A stretch of DNA of 64,000 nt, taken from Marchantia polymorpha subsp. ruderalis. Lineage: Eukaryota > Streptophyta > Marchantiopsida > Marchantiales > Marchantiaceae. Under the pieces are notes generated by a model. It did no database searches. It worked only from the letters and a program-made list of their open reading frames with translations, and was not told where the DNA came from. The first letter of the stretch is position 1, and each line of letters begins with the position of its first letter. The stretch lies in NCBI GenBank assembly GCA_037833965.1, contig AP031355.1, forward strand, positions 645,501-709,500, read 5' to 3'. The position numbers were made by a program, and so were the translations under genes. Positions 24,125-35,824 of this stretch are shown here, piece by piece.

Positions 24125-24993
24125 TGTCTAAGTTGCCCCTACCCATGGTCCCAGAGCATTAACTTAGACAGGATCTACTATAAGCGGGTGTGACATTGGG
24201 TTCCATTATTAATTGCTTATGGGACTAAGGTACAAAAAAAATCCTAGTCATTAAGCTAGATTACATCTGTCGAAGTTCCACTAAGTTTCTTGAGGCGAAG
24301 GCTCTGGCGCTGAGGTGATTTGTTCACTGGCCTGACCGGAGAAGTCACCTTTGATCCTCCTCCAGTAGTTTGTTTTGACTTCTCCTCCCAGATGTCACTC
24401 TTCTCGCTGTTTCTATCGGAGCCGCCCTATATATTAGTACCGTCCTTTAGCCGCTATTTGAGTTTAACCAACTCCGCGGGACACCTAATTCCTAATTGTA
24501 CGGTACTAACCTAATTCTAGCCTAATATTACATAACGTAGTACTACTTTATCTTTTTTGTCTGATTTGTTGCTACAAGTACCGGAACTGTGTGGGAACTG
24601 ATTCCCACATAGAACCTTTTTTATCCGTGAGCATCCTCGCGAACGATGTTCAATGTGCATAATTTCACCCAAGATTCATTACTTCGTGTATCTAGAGGTT
24701 TTCCGTCTAGATCTTCTAATTGCAAGGATCCGTTTGAGTAAATTTTACAAGCTTTGAAGGGTCCTATCCACCAAGTGTGTAGTTTATCTCGTAGATTTTA
24801 TATGACGGCTGTCATACAGAAGCACCAGGTCCCCTTCTTTGATTTTTGTTTCCTCCGGAAGCTTATGATCATAAATTTTCTTCCGATGTGCTTGGATCTC
24901 CATGGTCTTTTGTAGGTCGTCTCTCCAGATTTCCTTCAGGATATCAAGATCCTTAAGCCGTTGATGCATCTGGGTTGTTTGACGTCCTTGGTG
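24125..24993 (-). mobile_element. Ty3/gypsy fossil, left part (integrase C-terminus and tail)
   Basis: The minus strand from 24993 leftwards reads THQG...MHQRLKDLDILKEIWRD, then EGDLVLLYDSRH and a segment near GPF..C.IYSNGSLQLEDL (to about 24655). This is the C-terminal part of integrase in a non-chromodomain Ty3/gypsy group. Further left lie probable 3' non-coding sequence and perhaps LTR, with a TATA-like word at about 24428. The rest of the integrase resumes at 29900, beyond CCE copy B. Broken. Confidence 0.75.
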
Positions 24994-25219
24994 AGTTGCC
25001 ATAACTCAAAGGTTTTCTGTGGTAACCCACTTTTTGTTTTTGTGCAGAATTTAAAACATTTTTGGAAAACAGTACCACAACAGCAGTGTAAATAGTAATT
25101 GGTACATTTAAATAGAGTGAAGATGGATAATCGCGGATCTCGTATGATCTCGTAGAATCCAAGAGTTGGTCGCAATGTCCGGAACAGGCGCCCCGGCCCG
25201 AACAATCGTTTCTGAAGGG

Positions 25220-27760
25220 AATCTCCTTCGGCGCAAGACGCATAATCCGCCTTCGGCGCTAGGGAAATCCCTCAGAAATTATTTAATTCACAACGCCTTG
25301 ACTTGATTAGGATTCCGTTAGAAAAATCTCGACGCGCTCGTTCTAACGAGCCCAAGAACGCTTGAAATGGATGAGGAATCAATGAGTTATGATTGTCTGA
25401 AGATACGGAGAGGGAGCGCCTTCGGCGGAAGGCCTAGGTCGACGGACGAGCCGCCTTCGGCCTAGGTCAACGCCTTCGGCGCCAGCGCATCAAGATTAGG
25501 TAAACGCCTTCAGGGGTAGCTCTGTACGGCCCGCCTTCGGTCCAACACCTTCGGCGGTACGAACATGTGCGCCTTCGGCGGAACGGAACTCCTGCGGCAA
25601 AAGCGCCTTCGGGGGGACAAAGGGATCGACAGAAAAGACAAGACCCGTTGACTGCGGTCAATGCCTTTGGCACAGTCGCCTTCGGCGATGCACCTACGTC
25701 GACGGACGTCTTCAAGAAGGACGCCTTCAGCGCTGGAAGTCAACGCCTTCGGCAGAAGGACTTCGCCTTCGGCGAAACGCCTACGGCGGTGCGGGATAGA
25801 CAAGAGTTGCGAGTCGGCCAAAGGCGAAAGCCTCCGTCGCCACGCATTCGGCGATACGCCTTTGGCGCTGCGCGAACACGGCCACGGCGAAATACGATGA
25901 CAGAAATCAAATTCAATTTTCGAGCGTGTGAGTCCGCGCAACGGCGGAGCGTGAAGTCGAGCGTGCGAGAGGAGGGCCGTTACGCCTCCAAGCCGGCGCA
26001 GCCATCAAGTGAATCGACACTCACGACCAAGTGTCAACGATGAAATCTTGTGAGCCGAAGGCGGGCGACTCATTCTTGAATTTGCGATTTCGATTTCTCG
26101 TGAGAGCTGCGCGCGCACGCATTCTGGCAAAGAGAAATCCGAGGAGAAGGCGACGCGCAGAGACTTGCAAGTTAGCAGAGGGAGAATTGAGTGCGCGACC
26201 GCGGGAATTGAGTGAGAGTAGAGTGTGAAGAGGGATCGCATCCGCGGGCAAGAAGCTTTGGCATAGCAGAGGAGAGTTTGCGATGTGCGATTTCAAGAAC
26301 GTGATGTCGAAAGCAACTATGCTGCGGATGATTCCGCTGAAGCTACCGTAGATTGGGCTGCGCGCTTTCCAGCACTAGCTGTATGCGGTGAAGCTCGATT
26401 TCCTCATGTGGGGATGGAATTATGTGTGCCAGGACATGATGCGCGAGTGGCAGAAGAAGAGAGACCAACCTACGCGCGGGTCTCGACCGCACGTAGAGCG
26501 ATGGACCATCCAAGACTGGGAACAGGTATTGGGAAGATGTGCGGGAGAGGACGTACATCTCATATTCAATAGCGAGAGCATCAAGGTCACGAAGGAGGAG
26601 GAGATTTCCTTCGCGACCCTGTTCAAGAGTGCCAAGTCTAGCAAGAACGGGTACAAGACCCGTGACTACAAGGATCACTACCGCAGAAATGTTGCGGTAG
26701 CACTTCTTCAACTCTTGCAGCCGCACAAGACCACCTACATCACTTCTTGGCAGGTGTCCTTTGTGGAGCTGGCGTTGGTCGGAGCTCCAATTCACTAGGC
26801 TCGCATCTTATGGAAGATAACGCGGCAGCATGCGTTTGAGGAGAAGGGGGGATCGATCAATCACCTCTCCCCCTTCTTGATCAATTTTTATCGATCGATG
26901 GGTTGTCTAACCGCGACCGAGCAAGTACAGTTTCCATTGCTGTCACGCAGTAATCCCGGGCAGTATGTGAAGGACGTCGAGGTCGACATCGAAGAGGAAG
27001 AGACTCCTGACTCCACGCCACCAGCCCAACCGAGAGCGGAAGGAGAACCACTCGCAGCGCGAGTGCCGCGAAAGCGGAGATGGAAGGAAGACGCAGAGAA
27101 GAGCCAACATCGCGATTTGGTTGCTCTCAAACGGAAGCGGCCACTGCACAAGCTCTACAGTCGGCCGAAGCAGAAAGCACGCAGGCTCGTGTTGCCTGCA
27201 AGTAGCGCGGAGACAAGACGTGCCGCCAGAGAGAAGGAGACACCATCCTCGGAGGACGATGGGAACACACTGACGGTAGAGGGGTCAGCGGACCACTCTA
27301 CGCCGAAGGCACGGACGCCTTTGGCGGAAGCAAGACGGCCTTCGGGCCAAGAGAGACGACATGCTGCACCGACGAACGTGCCGGCAACAGATAGGTGTTC
27401 CGCGCGAGCACCGTTCGCGGACATGCCTTCGGGGCTGGGGCCTTCGGCTCAAGCGCCTTCGGCGCAGCGGAGGAAGGAAAAGGAGCCGGCGGAAATTGCG
27501 CCTTCGGTTTAAGGGCCTTCGGCCCAAAGAATTGCGAGTAGGGAGCCTTTGGGGCAAGCGCCCTCGGCGGTAGGACCACCGGAAGGTACGCCTTCGGCCC
27601 AAGGGACTTCGGCGGTAGATGACTTCGGCGCTACGCCTTCGGTGGAAGTGCCTTCGGCAAAGGACCTATCGAAGGAGCGGGACGACACGCAGAAGGAGGA
27701 GGCACCTGTGCATTCCGCACAATTGCCTTCGGCACAAACACCTTCGGCGATGCAGAGTTG
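25220..27760 (+). repeat. Dispersed CCTTCGG motif array within CCE copy B
   Basis: I count at least 23 exact CCTTCGG words, mostly extended to GCCTTCGGCG, in two clusters: 25225-25870 (non-coding by context) and 27300-27760 (inside the open frame). The spacing is irregular, about 15-60 bp, so it is not a simple tandem array. In the open frame it gives Pro-Ser-Ala. In other frames the same word would give Ala-Phe-Gly or Arg-Leu-Arg. Confidence 0.85.
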
Positions 27761-28984
27761 GTAGCAACAGATCGGGCGAGCGGTGCGAACTTGTCAAAAC
27801 CAGAATCCCCCACCGCCTTAGACATTTTGGCCGGGAGCAGTGCGGCAGCAACAGCAGCAGACGACGCAGACGCTGCGCAGTCCAACTCACGAGAATCACC
27901 ATGGAATTCAGTGGCGACCGAAATCCTCAATTCGGAGTATGACGAAGAAGGAGAATCGGGATCAGACGAGGAGGAGGAGCAATCGGTGGCAGGCACGCCG
28001 ACGGCGGCGCTATGCGAGCAGGTGGTACCTCTGCTGAGGTATCGCGATCGCAAGATGACAAAGTATGCAGACCCCCGCCAACCTGGGTCCTACGTCGAGT
28101 TAGTGCGCAGGCGGACTCGCACTAAAGTCCGCACCAGCAAGTTGTTGGCACGCCTGGATGGGGACATTAAAGATCTGCGGGAGAAGAATGAGCACCTGCG
28201 TGGCCACATTACTCTTTCGCGGAAGGTGCAGAAGGCCGTCGACAAGTTGCGCGATGAGAAGTTTGTGGAGGCAAAGAAGGAGTTCGCCAAGGAGAAAGCG
28301 AAGCTCGCAGAGAAGCTGGATTCTGAGCAGACTCAAAATCGAATGTTGTCAAAGAAGCTCGTGCGGCAGACACGATTGTTGGAGCAGTGTCAGCTCGCAC
28401 GCTAGGCGGATGAAGAGTTAATCCGCAAACTACAATCGGAGTGTGGGGAATTGAGAGCGCAGCGTGCGGACGCAGAGTTGCAGTTGGTAGTGGTTGAAGA
28501 CAATCGCCGGCGGGAGGCAGATCGCACGAAGGAGGAGTTGGTGAAGCGAGTCAACCACTGTCTCAGAGGTTACACCCTCTGGGAAGTGGTTGCGAAGGAG
28601 AAACTCACATTGCGTGAGTTAGAGCTTCGTGCGGCGGGTTTGATGTCGAGTGACAGTCGGAGCCGACGGCGAGTGGCTAAGAAGCTAGATTCGTTTCCGT
28701 CAAGGTCGCCGGACGCCATGGCAACCCTCAAGACGGAGGTGACTATGGTGTTGCGGCGGCTGGGCTTGCGCAGTCGAGCTGAAGACTGATCGAGTAGTGA
28801 GTTAGTGCGCGGCAGTCCGTCGCGCAGAAGACGCAGTACAGGATCTGCAGAGTGTAGCGGCGTAGTGTGGTTTAGTGCAGGCGTGTAGTGTTAGTTAAGA
28901 CTTAGGGGGTATAAAGTAGTTCAAGGCGTCTTGCCTTGGAATTCTTCCAGTTTCGGAAGTACATATCAGGAACTCATTTTCTCT

Positions 28985-29840
28985 ACGTGTTTGTGTCCTT
29001 AGTTCTGTCACCGCGCAAGAGGAGCTATAGCTTGACGAAGATACCGCATTTTGTAGCTGAAGGTCTTCGGCCGAATGTTCAGAGCCAGTGTATTGGTTAG
29101 ATACTTGAGCAGTTTGGATCTACACCTGCGGGTGATTGCTGAATGCTCAGAGCTAGTAACTGGTTAGATACTTGAACAGTTCGCCTCTACACCTTCGGGT
29201 GATTGTTTCTGATTGTACTACTTCGGGATTTTTCCCCTGAATGCCAAAGTGAAGTTTTGTTACTTCGAGTAAGCCTTGGTTGTAATTCAGGTTACGCTAC
29301 AGCAGGTGCCCTCGGGGCAAACCTCTGTAGTAATCCTGGGAATGACAAGTGCCTAAGAATTCAAACTCTTCAATAGACTGTTATGGTGTGCTACTGGATC
29401 TTTTCTCAGTTGAGTTTCTCAGTTCGGACCTGTGTTCTCTGCGCGTTTTGTGAGTTTGGTGTGTTGTTCACCGCGTGTGAGTGACTTTGGTTTGACGAAG
29501 ATACCGCATCTGAAGTAGGAAGTCCAACCCGGGTGTCATGCGCTAGCAGAAACTAGTGGAAGGGTTGTAAAAGCCGGAGTTGGGAGTCACTACCCGCAGA
29601 TCCGCTGAGTGTACTCGCGAGAGACTTTCCCCTTGAAATCTTAAGTAGAGGTCCTAACTGATCTCTGAGTTGTGTTTCTATAGTTTCAGGTGTGTGTGTG
29701 TGTGTGTTGAGTGAACTACGCTGCACTGTGCGTCCTCTGAGTGACCTCTTAGTTGAGCACTTGCAGTATTTCTGGGAGTGACAGTCGCTTGAGAATTCAA
29801 ACTCTTCAATAGTCTGTTAAATGTGACACTTTGTACTCTG
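28985..29840 (+). repeat. Larger partial duplication in the 3' part of CCE copy B
   Basis: GACGAAGATACCGCAT occurs near 29035 and again near 29495, and GAATTCAAACTCTTCAATAG occurs near 29357 and again near 29792, in the same order. About 435-460 bp has therefore been duplicated in tandem. A and C carry one version each. A (GT)n run lies at about 29690-29708. Confidence 0.7.
29076..29211 (+). repeat. Two tandem 68-bp units in the 3' part of CCE copy B
   Basis: The units start at 29076 and 29144. Both carry TCAGAGCYAGT, GGTTAGATACTTGARCAGTT and TACACCTKCGGGTGATTG. Confidence 0.8.
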
Positions 29841-29899
29841 TGTGTTGCCTCTGTCCCTGTGGGTTCGACCTTTCTACCACTATATTGCAGTTTTAGCCT

Positions 29900-30184
29900 T
29901 TGGTGGGTTATTACATTTTCTACTTCCGTCTCCACTGCTTGTAATACAACCTGTCCGAAAACAAAAAACTACGAAGTCTCTACTATCGTGCTTCTTTGAG
30001 CCGTATTATATGTGTAGACAGTTGACAGAAGCATCCTTAGCCATTCTGTTTTGTGCGATCTCATCATCTTTGTTAGGATATTGTAGATGATGTCATTGAC
30101 CCTTTTCGTCATACCGTTTGCCTTATAATTGTATAGTGTAGACTTTCGGTGGCTGCTACCATACAGTTCAATTAGCTCTGACAA
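29900..30184 (-). mobile_element. Ty3/gypsy fossil, right part (integrase core)
   Basis: The minus strand contains a segment like KSTLYNYKANGMTKRVND and then ILTKMMRSHKTEW, the integrase region around the catalytic glutamate neighbourhood, followed towards 29900 by METEVENVITHQ. It continues the same integrase whose C-terminal part lies at 24655-24993. The upstream domains are absent to the right, so this gypsy copy is truncated as well as interrupted. Confidence 0.75.
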
Positions 30185-30300
30185 ATTGGATATTGTTGAA
30201 AAGCTCTTGACGCAATTAAAGCATCTGGATCACTTTCAGGAGCTGAAAGATGACCCAAACGGAGAAAATTTCTCCAAAAATGAATTTTCTATCTAGATTC
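30185..30300 (+). mobile_element. Copia gag-like fragment
   Basis: A plus-strand open segment contains DKLDIVEKLLTQLKHLDHFQ and then KDDPNGENFSKNEF, which resembles a middle portion of plant copia gag. It probably belongs to the copia whose 5' LTR is at 21790-22028 and 3' LTR at 31159-31353. Fossil. Confidence 0.4.
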
Positions 30301-30329
30301 TTGACGGGCTGAGATGACAACGGAACATG

Positions 30330-30975
30330 TCAACAATTTGGGTTGAAAGTGGACAATGATCGCGGGCAACAATCGTGGACAATGTGAGTTGCGGACAACG
30401 GTCGCGTACAACGTTTGTTGCGAGCAACAATAAGTTGTGGGCAACGTTCGCGTGCAACGTTTGTTGTGGCTTACGTAAGTTGCGGGCGAAGGGAGTCGCG
30501 GGTGACGAATATTGTAGTCGTGGGCAACGGTGAGCGAAAGAGATCGCGTGAGACAATATTTCAGTTGTGATCGACATAGGTCGCGGAGAACAGGTAGTCG
30601 TGAGCGACGCTAGTCATGGGTGACAAGAGTTTCGGGTGATAAATATTGCAGTCGCGGGTGACGAACAGTACAGTTGCGGGTAACGATTGTCACTGACAAT
30701 AGTGGTCAAGGGCGACGATTGTTGCATGTGACAGATGGTAAGTTTTGGACAATGTTTTTGGTAAGTGGTGAGCAATGGTTTAGGTCGGTCGTGGACGCAA
30801 TTAGTTGCGGATGCAGTAAGTCGCATGCGACGGTGAGAGACTGTCATGGATGACAATAAATCACAACCGTAGTCAGTTGTGAGCGATGATGAGGAACAGT
30901 CACGGGTGACAACTAATCGTGGGCAACAGTGAGTGATAGTCACTAGCGACTGTTAGTTGTGAGCATAGTAGATTG
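30330..30975 (+). repeat. Degenerate G-rich short-unit repeat array
   Basis: About 640 bp is built from irregular copies of a motif close to RGTYGYGGGYRAC (for example GTCGCGGGTGAC, GTTGCGGGTAAC, GTCGTGGGCAAC), usually 15-30 bp apart, with strong G over C bias on this strand. It sits between copia gag-like sequence and the copia 3' LTR. I know no family with this array. Confidence 0.7.
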
Positions 30976-31158
30976 TAAGGTTCTTGTTACTATGTGTGTT
31001 TTCCAATGAACCAAGTTCATTGAAGGAGGGGAAGAATTTTCAAGATCTTTGTACTAACAAGTGAAAATTTTTGCTCACGAATATAGGTGTGGGGGAGTTT
31101 TGATCATTATGTGATCAATGATTGAGATGAGCATCAATATGTAGTTGTGGGGGAGTTT

Positions 31159-31353
31159 GTTCATTAGGAGGGTCAACTGAATTGGGGTTAAATACTTTGG
31201 CTTCTGCCTGTACAGTCAGTCTTTATGACAAGACCTGGAGTAAAAATATCGCTTGTGTTATTGGTGTACGTATCTCTCCTCTTGAGGATGAATCAAGTTA
31301 ATTATGTTTCTCATGTTGATGGTTTTGTTGTTTCACTGTTTTTTACGTTATCA
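31159..31353 (+). repeat. Copia 3' LTR
   Basis: The LTR is preceded by the purine-rich GTGGGGGAGTT (31146-31157 region), begins TGTTCATTAGG and ends near TTATCA. Its middle matches the LTR at 21790-22028 with many differences, so this pair is old. Boundaries are approximate. Confidence 0.6.
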
Positions 31354-34290
31354 AATTTCTCCGTTTTTAGAAACCACAAATAACTTTTCACTCCAAAACT
31401 GCTACAAATTTCAAAACCTACGCTTATCTACTTCTTTTGCATTAGAGATTCTCCTAATTCAAACAAATAACCTTCAACCAAACTAAAAACACTTAATATT
31501 GTACCATCTAAACTATAAAAATTTTAATTATTTTTCATACTTCAAACTAATGCCACCGGTTAATTTAAAGGTTTTGTCATTTCTAAGATTAATTTCAAAT
31601 ATGGATACATAATTGGATTCACACATAGATTCAGGTTTAGTTACCTCATCCTCTTGCTTGGCAAGAACTTCAAGATATTAAACAAAGCAAAGTGAGCAAG
31701 ATTGAAATCAAATTACACACAATTGTAACTATTGTCGGAATCTAGCAACATCATGAGACCATATGTCTCTTTGTTGCTACATTTGGCAACGCTCTTGTGA
31801 GTGAGCGAGGAGTGCAAGGGTGTCATCGTGCAATTATCATTTTGATACTTATTAATGTGAATTGTTTACAAAAAAGTCACAAGCATACAAACAGATGCAA
31901 AAAAAATACACAAAGAACACAAACACAATGTTTGTAGTTTGTCACTTATTACGTTCACAGAAACAAAAACAAATCTACATTGGTAAAAGCTCAAAATATT
32001 CAACAAAAGTTTGGTTAGTTGTGCTTTATGTTAAATAACAAAAACCAAACTTTAACTAAATTTAAACTATCTTAGTAGTGAGCAGATAATGTTCTGACGC
32101 ATATGTTAATGTTCTGACGCATTCTTATTTTTAAATCTTAGATTTTCAAAATATACAAAGGTAATTAATATTTATGTAACATTAACTTCACGTCCAGAAA
32201 TTTTTTGAAATATAAACCCTTGAATGTAGATACAATAGTTCAGATTTTTTTTCTTTTGCATTAAAATATATTTTTTAATTTTTGAAAGAATCATCCTTTG
32301 TTGGAAAATGCAAATTATATCACTTTGCAATAGTCAAATGAGATATGTCAATCACTATTTTGGTTCATTTCTTTGATAGCTTACATGCATGCTTCTCCAT
32401 AGTTACATAATCTATTTCCAAGGTTTTTTTTCAAGATCTTTTACGATCTTAATTCCTTGATGAAGTATCACTTTGTCTTCATCGTAGGCATTTGATTTCA
32501 ATCTACATTTGTGCATTTTCTGTCTTCAACAATTATTACACACTTGCTGATATGTCATATATTTTTAGATTCATTGATATTTGACACAACATTAACTAAC
32601 TCCCTTGCACTTAGAACAAGTGTAAGTCCAATTTTTATGAATATTAAAAAAATTTGATCCTTTCATTCTATATCGTAAAAGAAGTTAAGTAGAGAACATC
32701 ATATATTTTCACATAAAAAGATAAGTAATCATGCATACAAAATAAAATATTGCACAAATAAATATTCTAAGATAATCTATCTTAAAAAACTGCAATAATA
32801 CAATCTAAAACTAATTCTACAATAAGATGTAATTTTCATTTATAAATTCAATCAACTGTATTTTACTAATAAAAATTAAATAAATATATACTCTATAAAA
32901 TCATTTCAGTTTTGTATAGAAGTACTTACAAAGTAATTAATAAAAGCTTAAATATGTGAAGATTTGAAAAAAAAATCTTTATTATAAATTTTTATTATGA
33001 AAATCAAGTTGTGCTATCATACTAACATGCTCATTCACAAAATATACATAAGAATATTTAATTTGTCCCGGCTATTTCATATCTATTGAACACAAAAAGT
33101 CATTAGTTGATACTTCAAATTGTAACACTAAAAACTAGTATCATCTTTATTATAATAGGAATCTCACTGATCTTGTTAATCATAGTTAAATCATTATATT
33201 AGTATTATTTCCAAAAACAATTCACTAATTGTGCTTTGAAGACAAATATTATATTATATACTAATTATTTTCTGCTGGTTTTAACTCAAAAATTGACTCT
33301 ACTTAACTTAGCATAATTATAACCTAGCTTAAGTTAAAAGATTTAGGTTTAGGTTTAACTCTTGTTATGATTAGATTTAGGATTTTTGCTATCCACTATA
33401 TATAGAAACATGTGCTAATGTAGGTTTTCACATTCTTTGAAAAGAGAAAGTTTGAAAAGTAGAAAGCTAGTAATTTCAAACTTTAAGAATATGAATAGTA
33501 AGAAGAAGAGTAAATAGTGGATTGCGAAGTAGACGCTAAGTAGAACTAGTGGATGAACTGTAAGATCGGATATTGTATGTGTGAAAAAGAATTAGAAATA
33601 GCCAATGAATTAATCATGGTTAGCCTAGTTATGACTAAGTCTAGCTAGTTATAACTACGTTTATCAAGTTATAATTATGTTTAGTTATAATATTTATACT
33701 TGGCGGAATAACTAGAATACTTCTAGAAGATTTGAGTGAGCACTTCTATTTTGTCTTGTACAAAAGTCTAGAATCTAAGAAAAAAAACTTTTGACTTCAT
33801 ATTTAGTTTTGATTGGTTTGACTAAGTAAGCAAAAACTTCATTGGTTAGACTAAGTATAATGTTGAGGTAGTGGCAAGTGGAGGTTCTAGAAGTTGGAAA
33901 GCCACAAATGGCATGTCGCCACCTTAATTTAGGGATTGATAAACATCTAGAAGGTTTAGCTAGCCAATGTCATGTTGCCACGTATTGATAACTAGTCAAA
34001 TTTACTATGTTTTATCTTTGTAAAAGTAAGTTACGTAAGAATTACCATTGCTTACCGTGGTAAATTCTCAAGTAGTATATATAGGAAGATGTAGGGAAGA
34101 GCCTATCAAGCAAGTTTGAAGAGTTAATATGTAGAGACTTGTTTCATATATGAAAGAGTGACTATTTTCAGTACCTTTGAGTGTCGATGTCTATGCGAGT
34201 TGGAGTGATACATTGAGGCATTGTGTGAAAGAGTGTTTGGGCTATGATTATGAGGAGAAATCCTAGTCTTCTAGAACCATGATGAGCTAC
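31354..34290. other. Long AT-rich stretch without a gene
   Basis: Frames are short in all six readings. A few words hint at decayed retroelement sequence, but nothing is strong enough to name. A transcription-related TATATATAGG word occurs near 34078 without other support. Confidence 0.45.
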
Positions 34291-34319
34291 TTTTAAGCCA
34301 TCTGAGGTAAACCTAAGTG

Positions 34320-35401
34320 AGGGTCAGCCCTGAGGTTGCAAAACAGGGTTTCAATAAATAGAGATTGGCGTGCTCGTTCCAAAGAGTCCAAGAACACTCG
34401 ATACGAAAAAGGAAATCCTGAGCTACTAATGTATGCAATGAAGTACTTGGTTTGACGAAGTCTTAGTACCGCCTTCGGCGAAGAGTCTTTGAACTTCGGC
34501 ATTAACTCCTTCGGGGTTACAGCAGAAGGGTCTTTAGCAAAGCATCTTCTGCGAAATAAAAGACGGCGCTGAACGGAAGGGAAATCCAAACACTTGTACT
34601 GTCGATTTGCACAAGTTTATGATGCAGTTAGGGTGTCAAATTTCATGGGCCGAGTTGGGAGTTCAGCGCCAACATTTTGCGAGAGTGCATTTGCAAATTG
34701 GAAGCTCAGTGAGATCCGTGAGTGAAAAATTGAGAGCATAGCAATGGAGCGACCTTTGGATCTTCGATTGTCAACATTGAAGGTGCCAAAACTTGGATTG
34801 AGAGCGTATCGCAACAAACCGTTAGCTTCCAAGCTCAAATTCTTGTTGTGGAGATGTAATTGAATATGTGCTGCAATTGTGCAAGAGTGACACGAAGGAC
34901 GCGCGTTGAGGGACTTCGTGGCAACCTGGCGATCTGCATCATTGAGAGTTAGGTAAAAGTCTTGGGCCCGTGCGTAGGAGAAGATGGATATTACACCTTC
35001 GACAATGATAGTGTGAAGGTGACTCGCACTAAAGAGAAGACTTTACCAGCTGTTCAAGAAACCTCGCTCGTGCAAGAACACGTATCGGACGACGAAATAC
35101 TATGATTGAATGCGCAAGAATGTAGCGGTGGCCTTGATGCAGATCCTTCAGCCTTCGCAAACGACTTACATGACAACATGGCATGTCAAATTTGTGAAAC
35201 GCGCGGTGGCAGGGAAGCCTATTCACTAGGCATGCATTCTATACGGTACTCCACACCAGCACATCGGTGAGGTATTCGAGGGATCAATGAATTATCTGTC
35301 CTCGTTCTTTATCCACTTGTATCGACGGATGGGGTTGTTGACTCTAGCCGAGCAGAAGAAGTTTTCGCTCAAAACAGAGATTGCAGACGACGAAGGGACG
35401 T
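34320..35401 (+). mobile_element. CCE copy C, 5' part
   Basis: The 5' block near 34355-34440 (GCTCGTTCC...CCAAGAACAC) matches copy B at about 25335-25380. The conserved globular part follows, with KNVAVALMQILQPSQTTYMT and GSMNYLSSFFIHLYRRMGLL, aligned to the same parts of A and B. CCTTCGG words lie at about 34471. The copy is interrupted at 35401 by Gypsy-2 and resumes at 41034. Broken in many places, and older looking than B. Confidence 0.6.
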
Positions 35402-35824
35402 TGAAACCATCTTTAGTTAGTTAGAACTAAAGTAGAGGTTACTCTACTTTAGTTGATATAGATACTTTAGTGTGCACTAGTCATAGCTGTCACGTCAACG
35501 ATCCGCGCACTTGGTAGGTATAGAGTGGATGTGTTAGTTGACAATGCCACGTCAACAATCCGTGTGCTTGTAGGTAAAGGATTGGTTGTGTTAGTTCGTG
35601 TGTTAGTTGGGAGCGCCACGTTAGCGATCCGTGTGCTTGTTAGGGTTATCCGCCACGTCATCCATCCACTAGGAGTGGGATGGATTGTGGAAATAAGATC
35701 TTATCTCCTTGTACTTGTTGGTGAGAGCTATATAAGAGAGAGAAGAACCATTGTCGGTATCTCTCATCTTCAGAGTTTACGTTTCTATCTTCGAGTGAGT
35801 TTCTCTCTAAACTCTAGTGTTACA
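35402..35824 (+). repeat. 5' LTR of Gypsy-2
   Basis: 423 bp, starting TGAAACCATC and ending AGTGTTACA. It carries CCACGT/TCACGT words matching the ACGTGGC cluster of Gypsy-1 on the other strand, and a CTATATAAGAG TATA-like site near 35728. Confidence 0.93.

Larger units (their letters stand above)
24994..29899 (+). mobile_element. CCE copy B: best-preserved coiled-coil element
   Basis: A 4.9-kb unit that splits a gypsy integrase. The host codons for Thr-His-Gln appear on both sides, giving a direct repeat TTGGTG at 24988-24993 and 29900-29905. A 5' part of about 1.3 kb is full of CCTTCGGC words. Open segments then run from about 26388 to 28789: a globular part with KLDFLMWGWNYVCQDMMREW, WTIQDWEQVLGRCAGE, TTYITSWQVSFVELAL and INHLSPFLINFYRSMGCL; an acidic and Ala/Pro/Ser-rich middle with PSA repeats; and a coiled coil (28000-28780) ending near CLRGYTLWEVVAKEKLTLRE. 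The 3' end has tandem duplications and the block shared with A and C. No polymerase, integrase or protease is present. Broken in a few places. Confidence 0.7.

Noticed and set aside
25467-25941. Overlapping frames of 80-158 codons on both strands in the CCTTCGG-rich tract
   Set aside because: The repeated word lacks stops in most frames, so long frames arise automatically. Composition is repetitive on every strand.
30330-30975. The G-rich array as a CRISPR array or telomeric repeat
   Set aside because: Units are degenerate and irregularly spaced without constant repeats and spacers, and they do not match the plant telomere unit.
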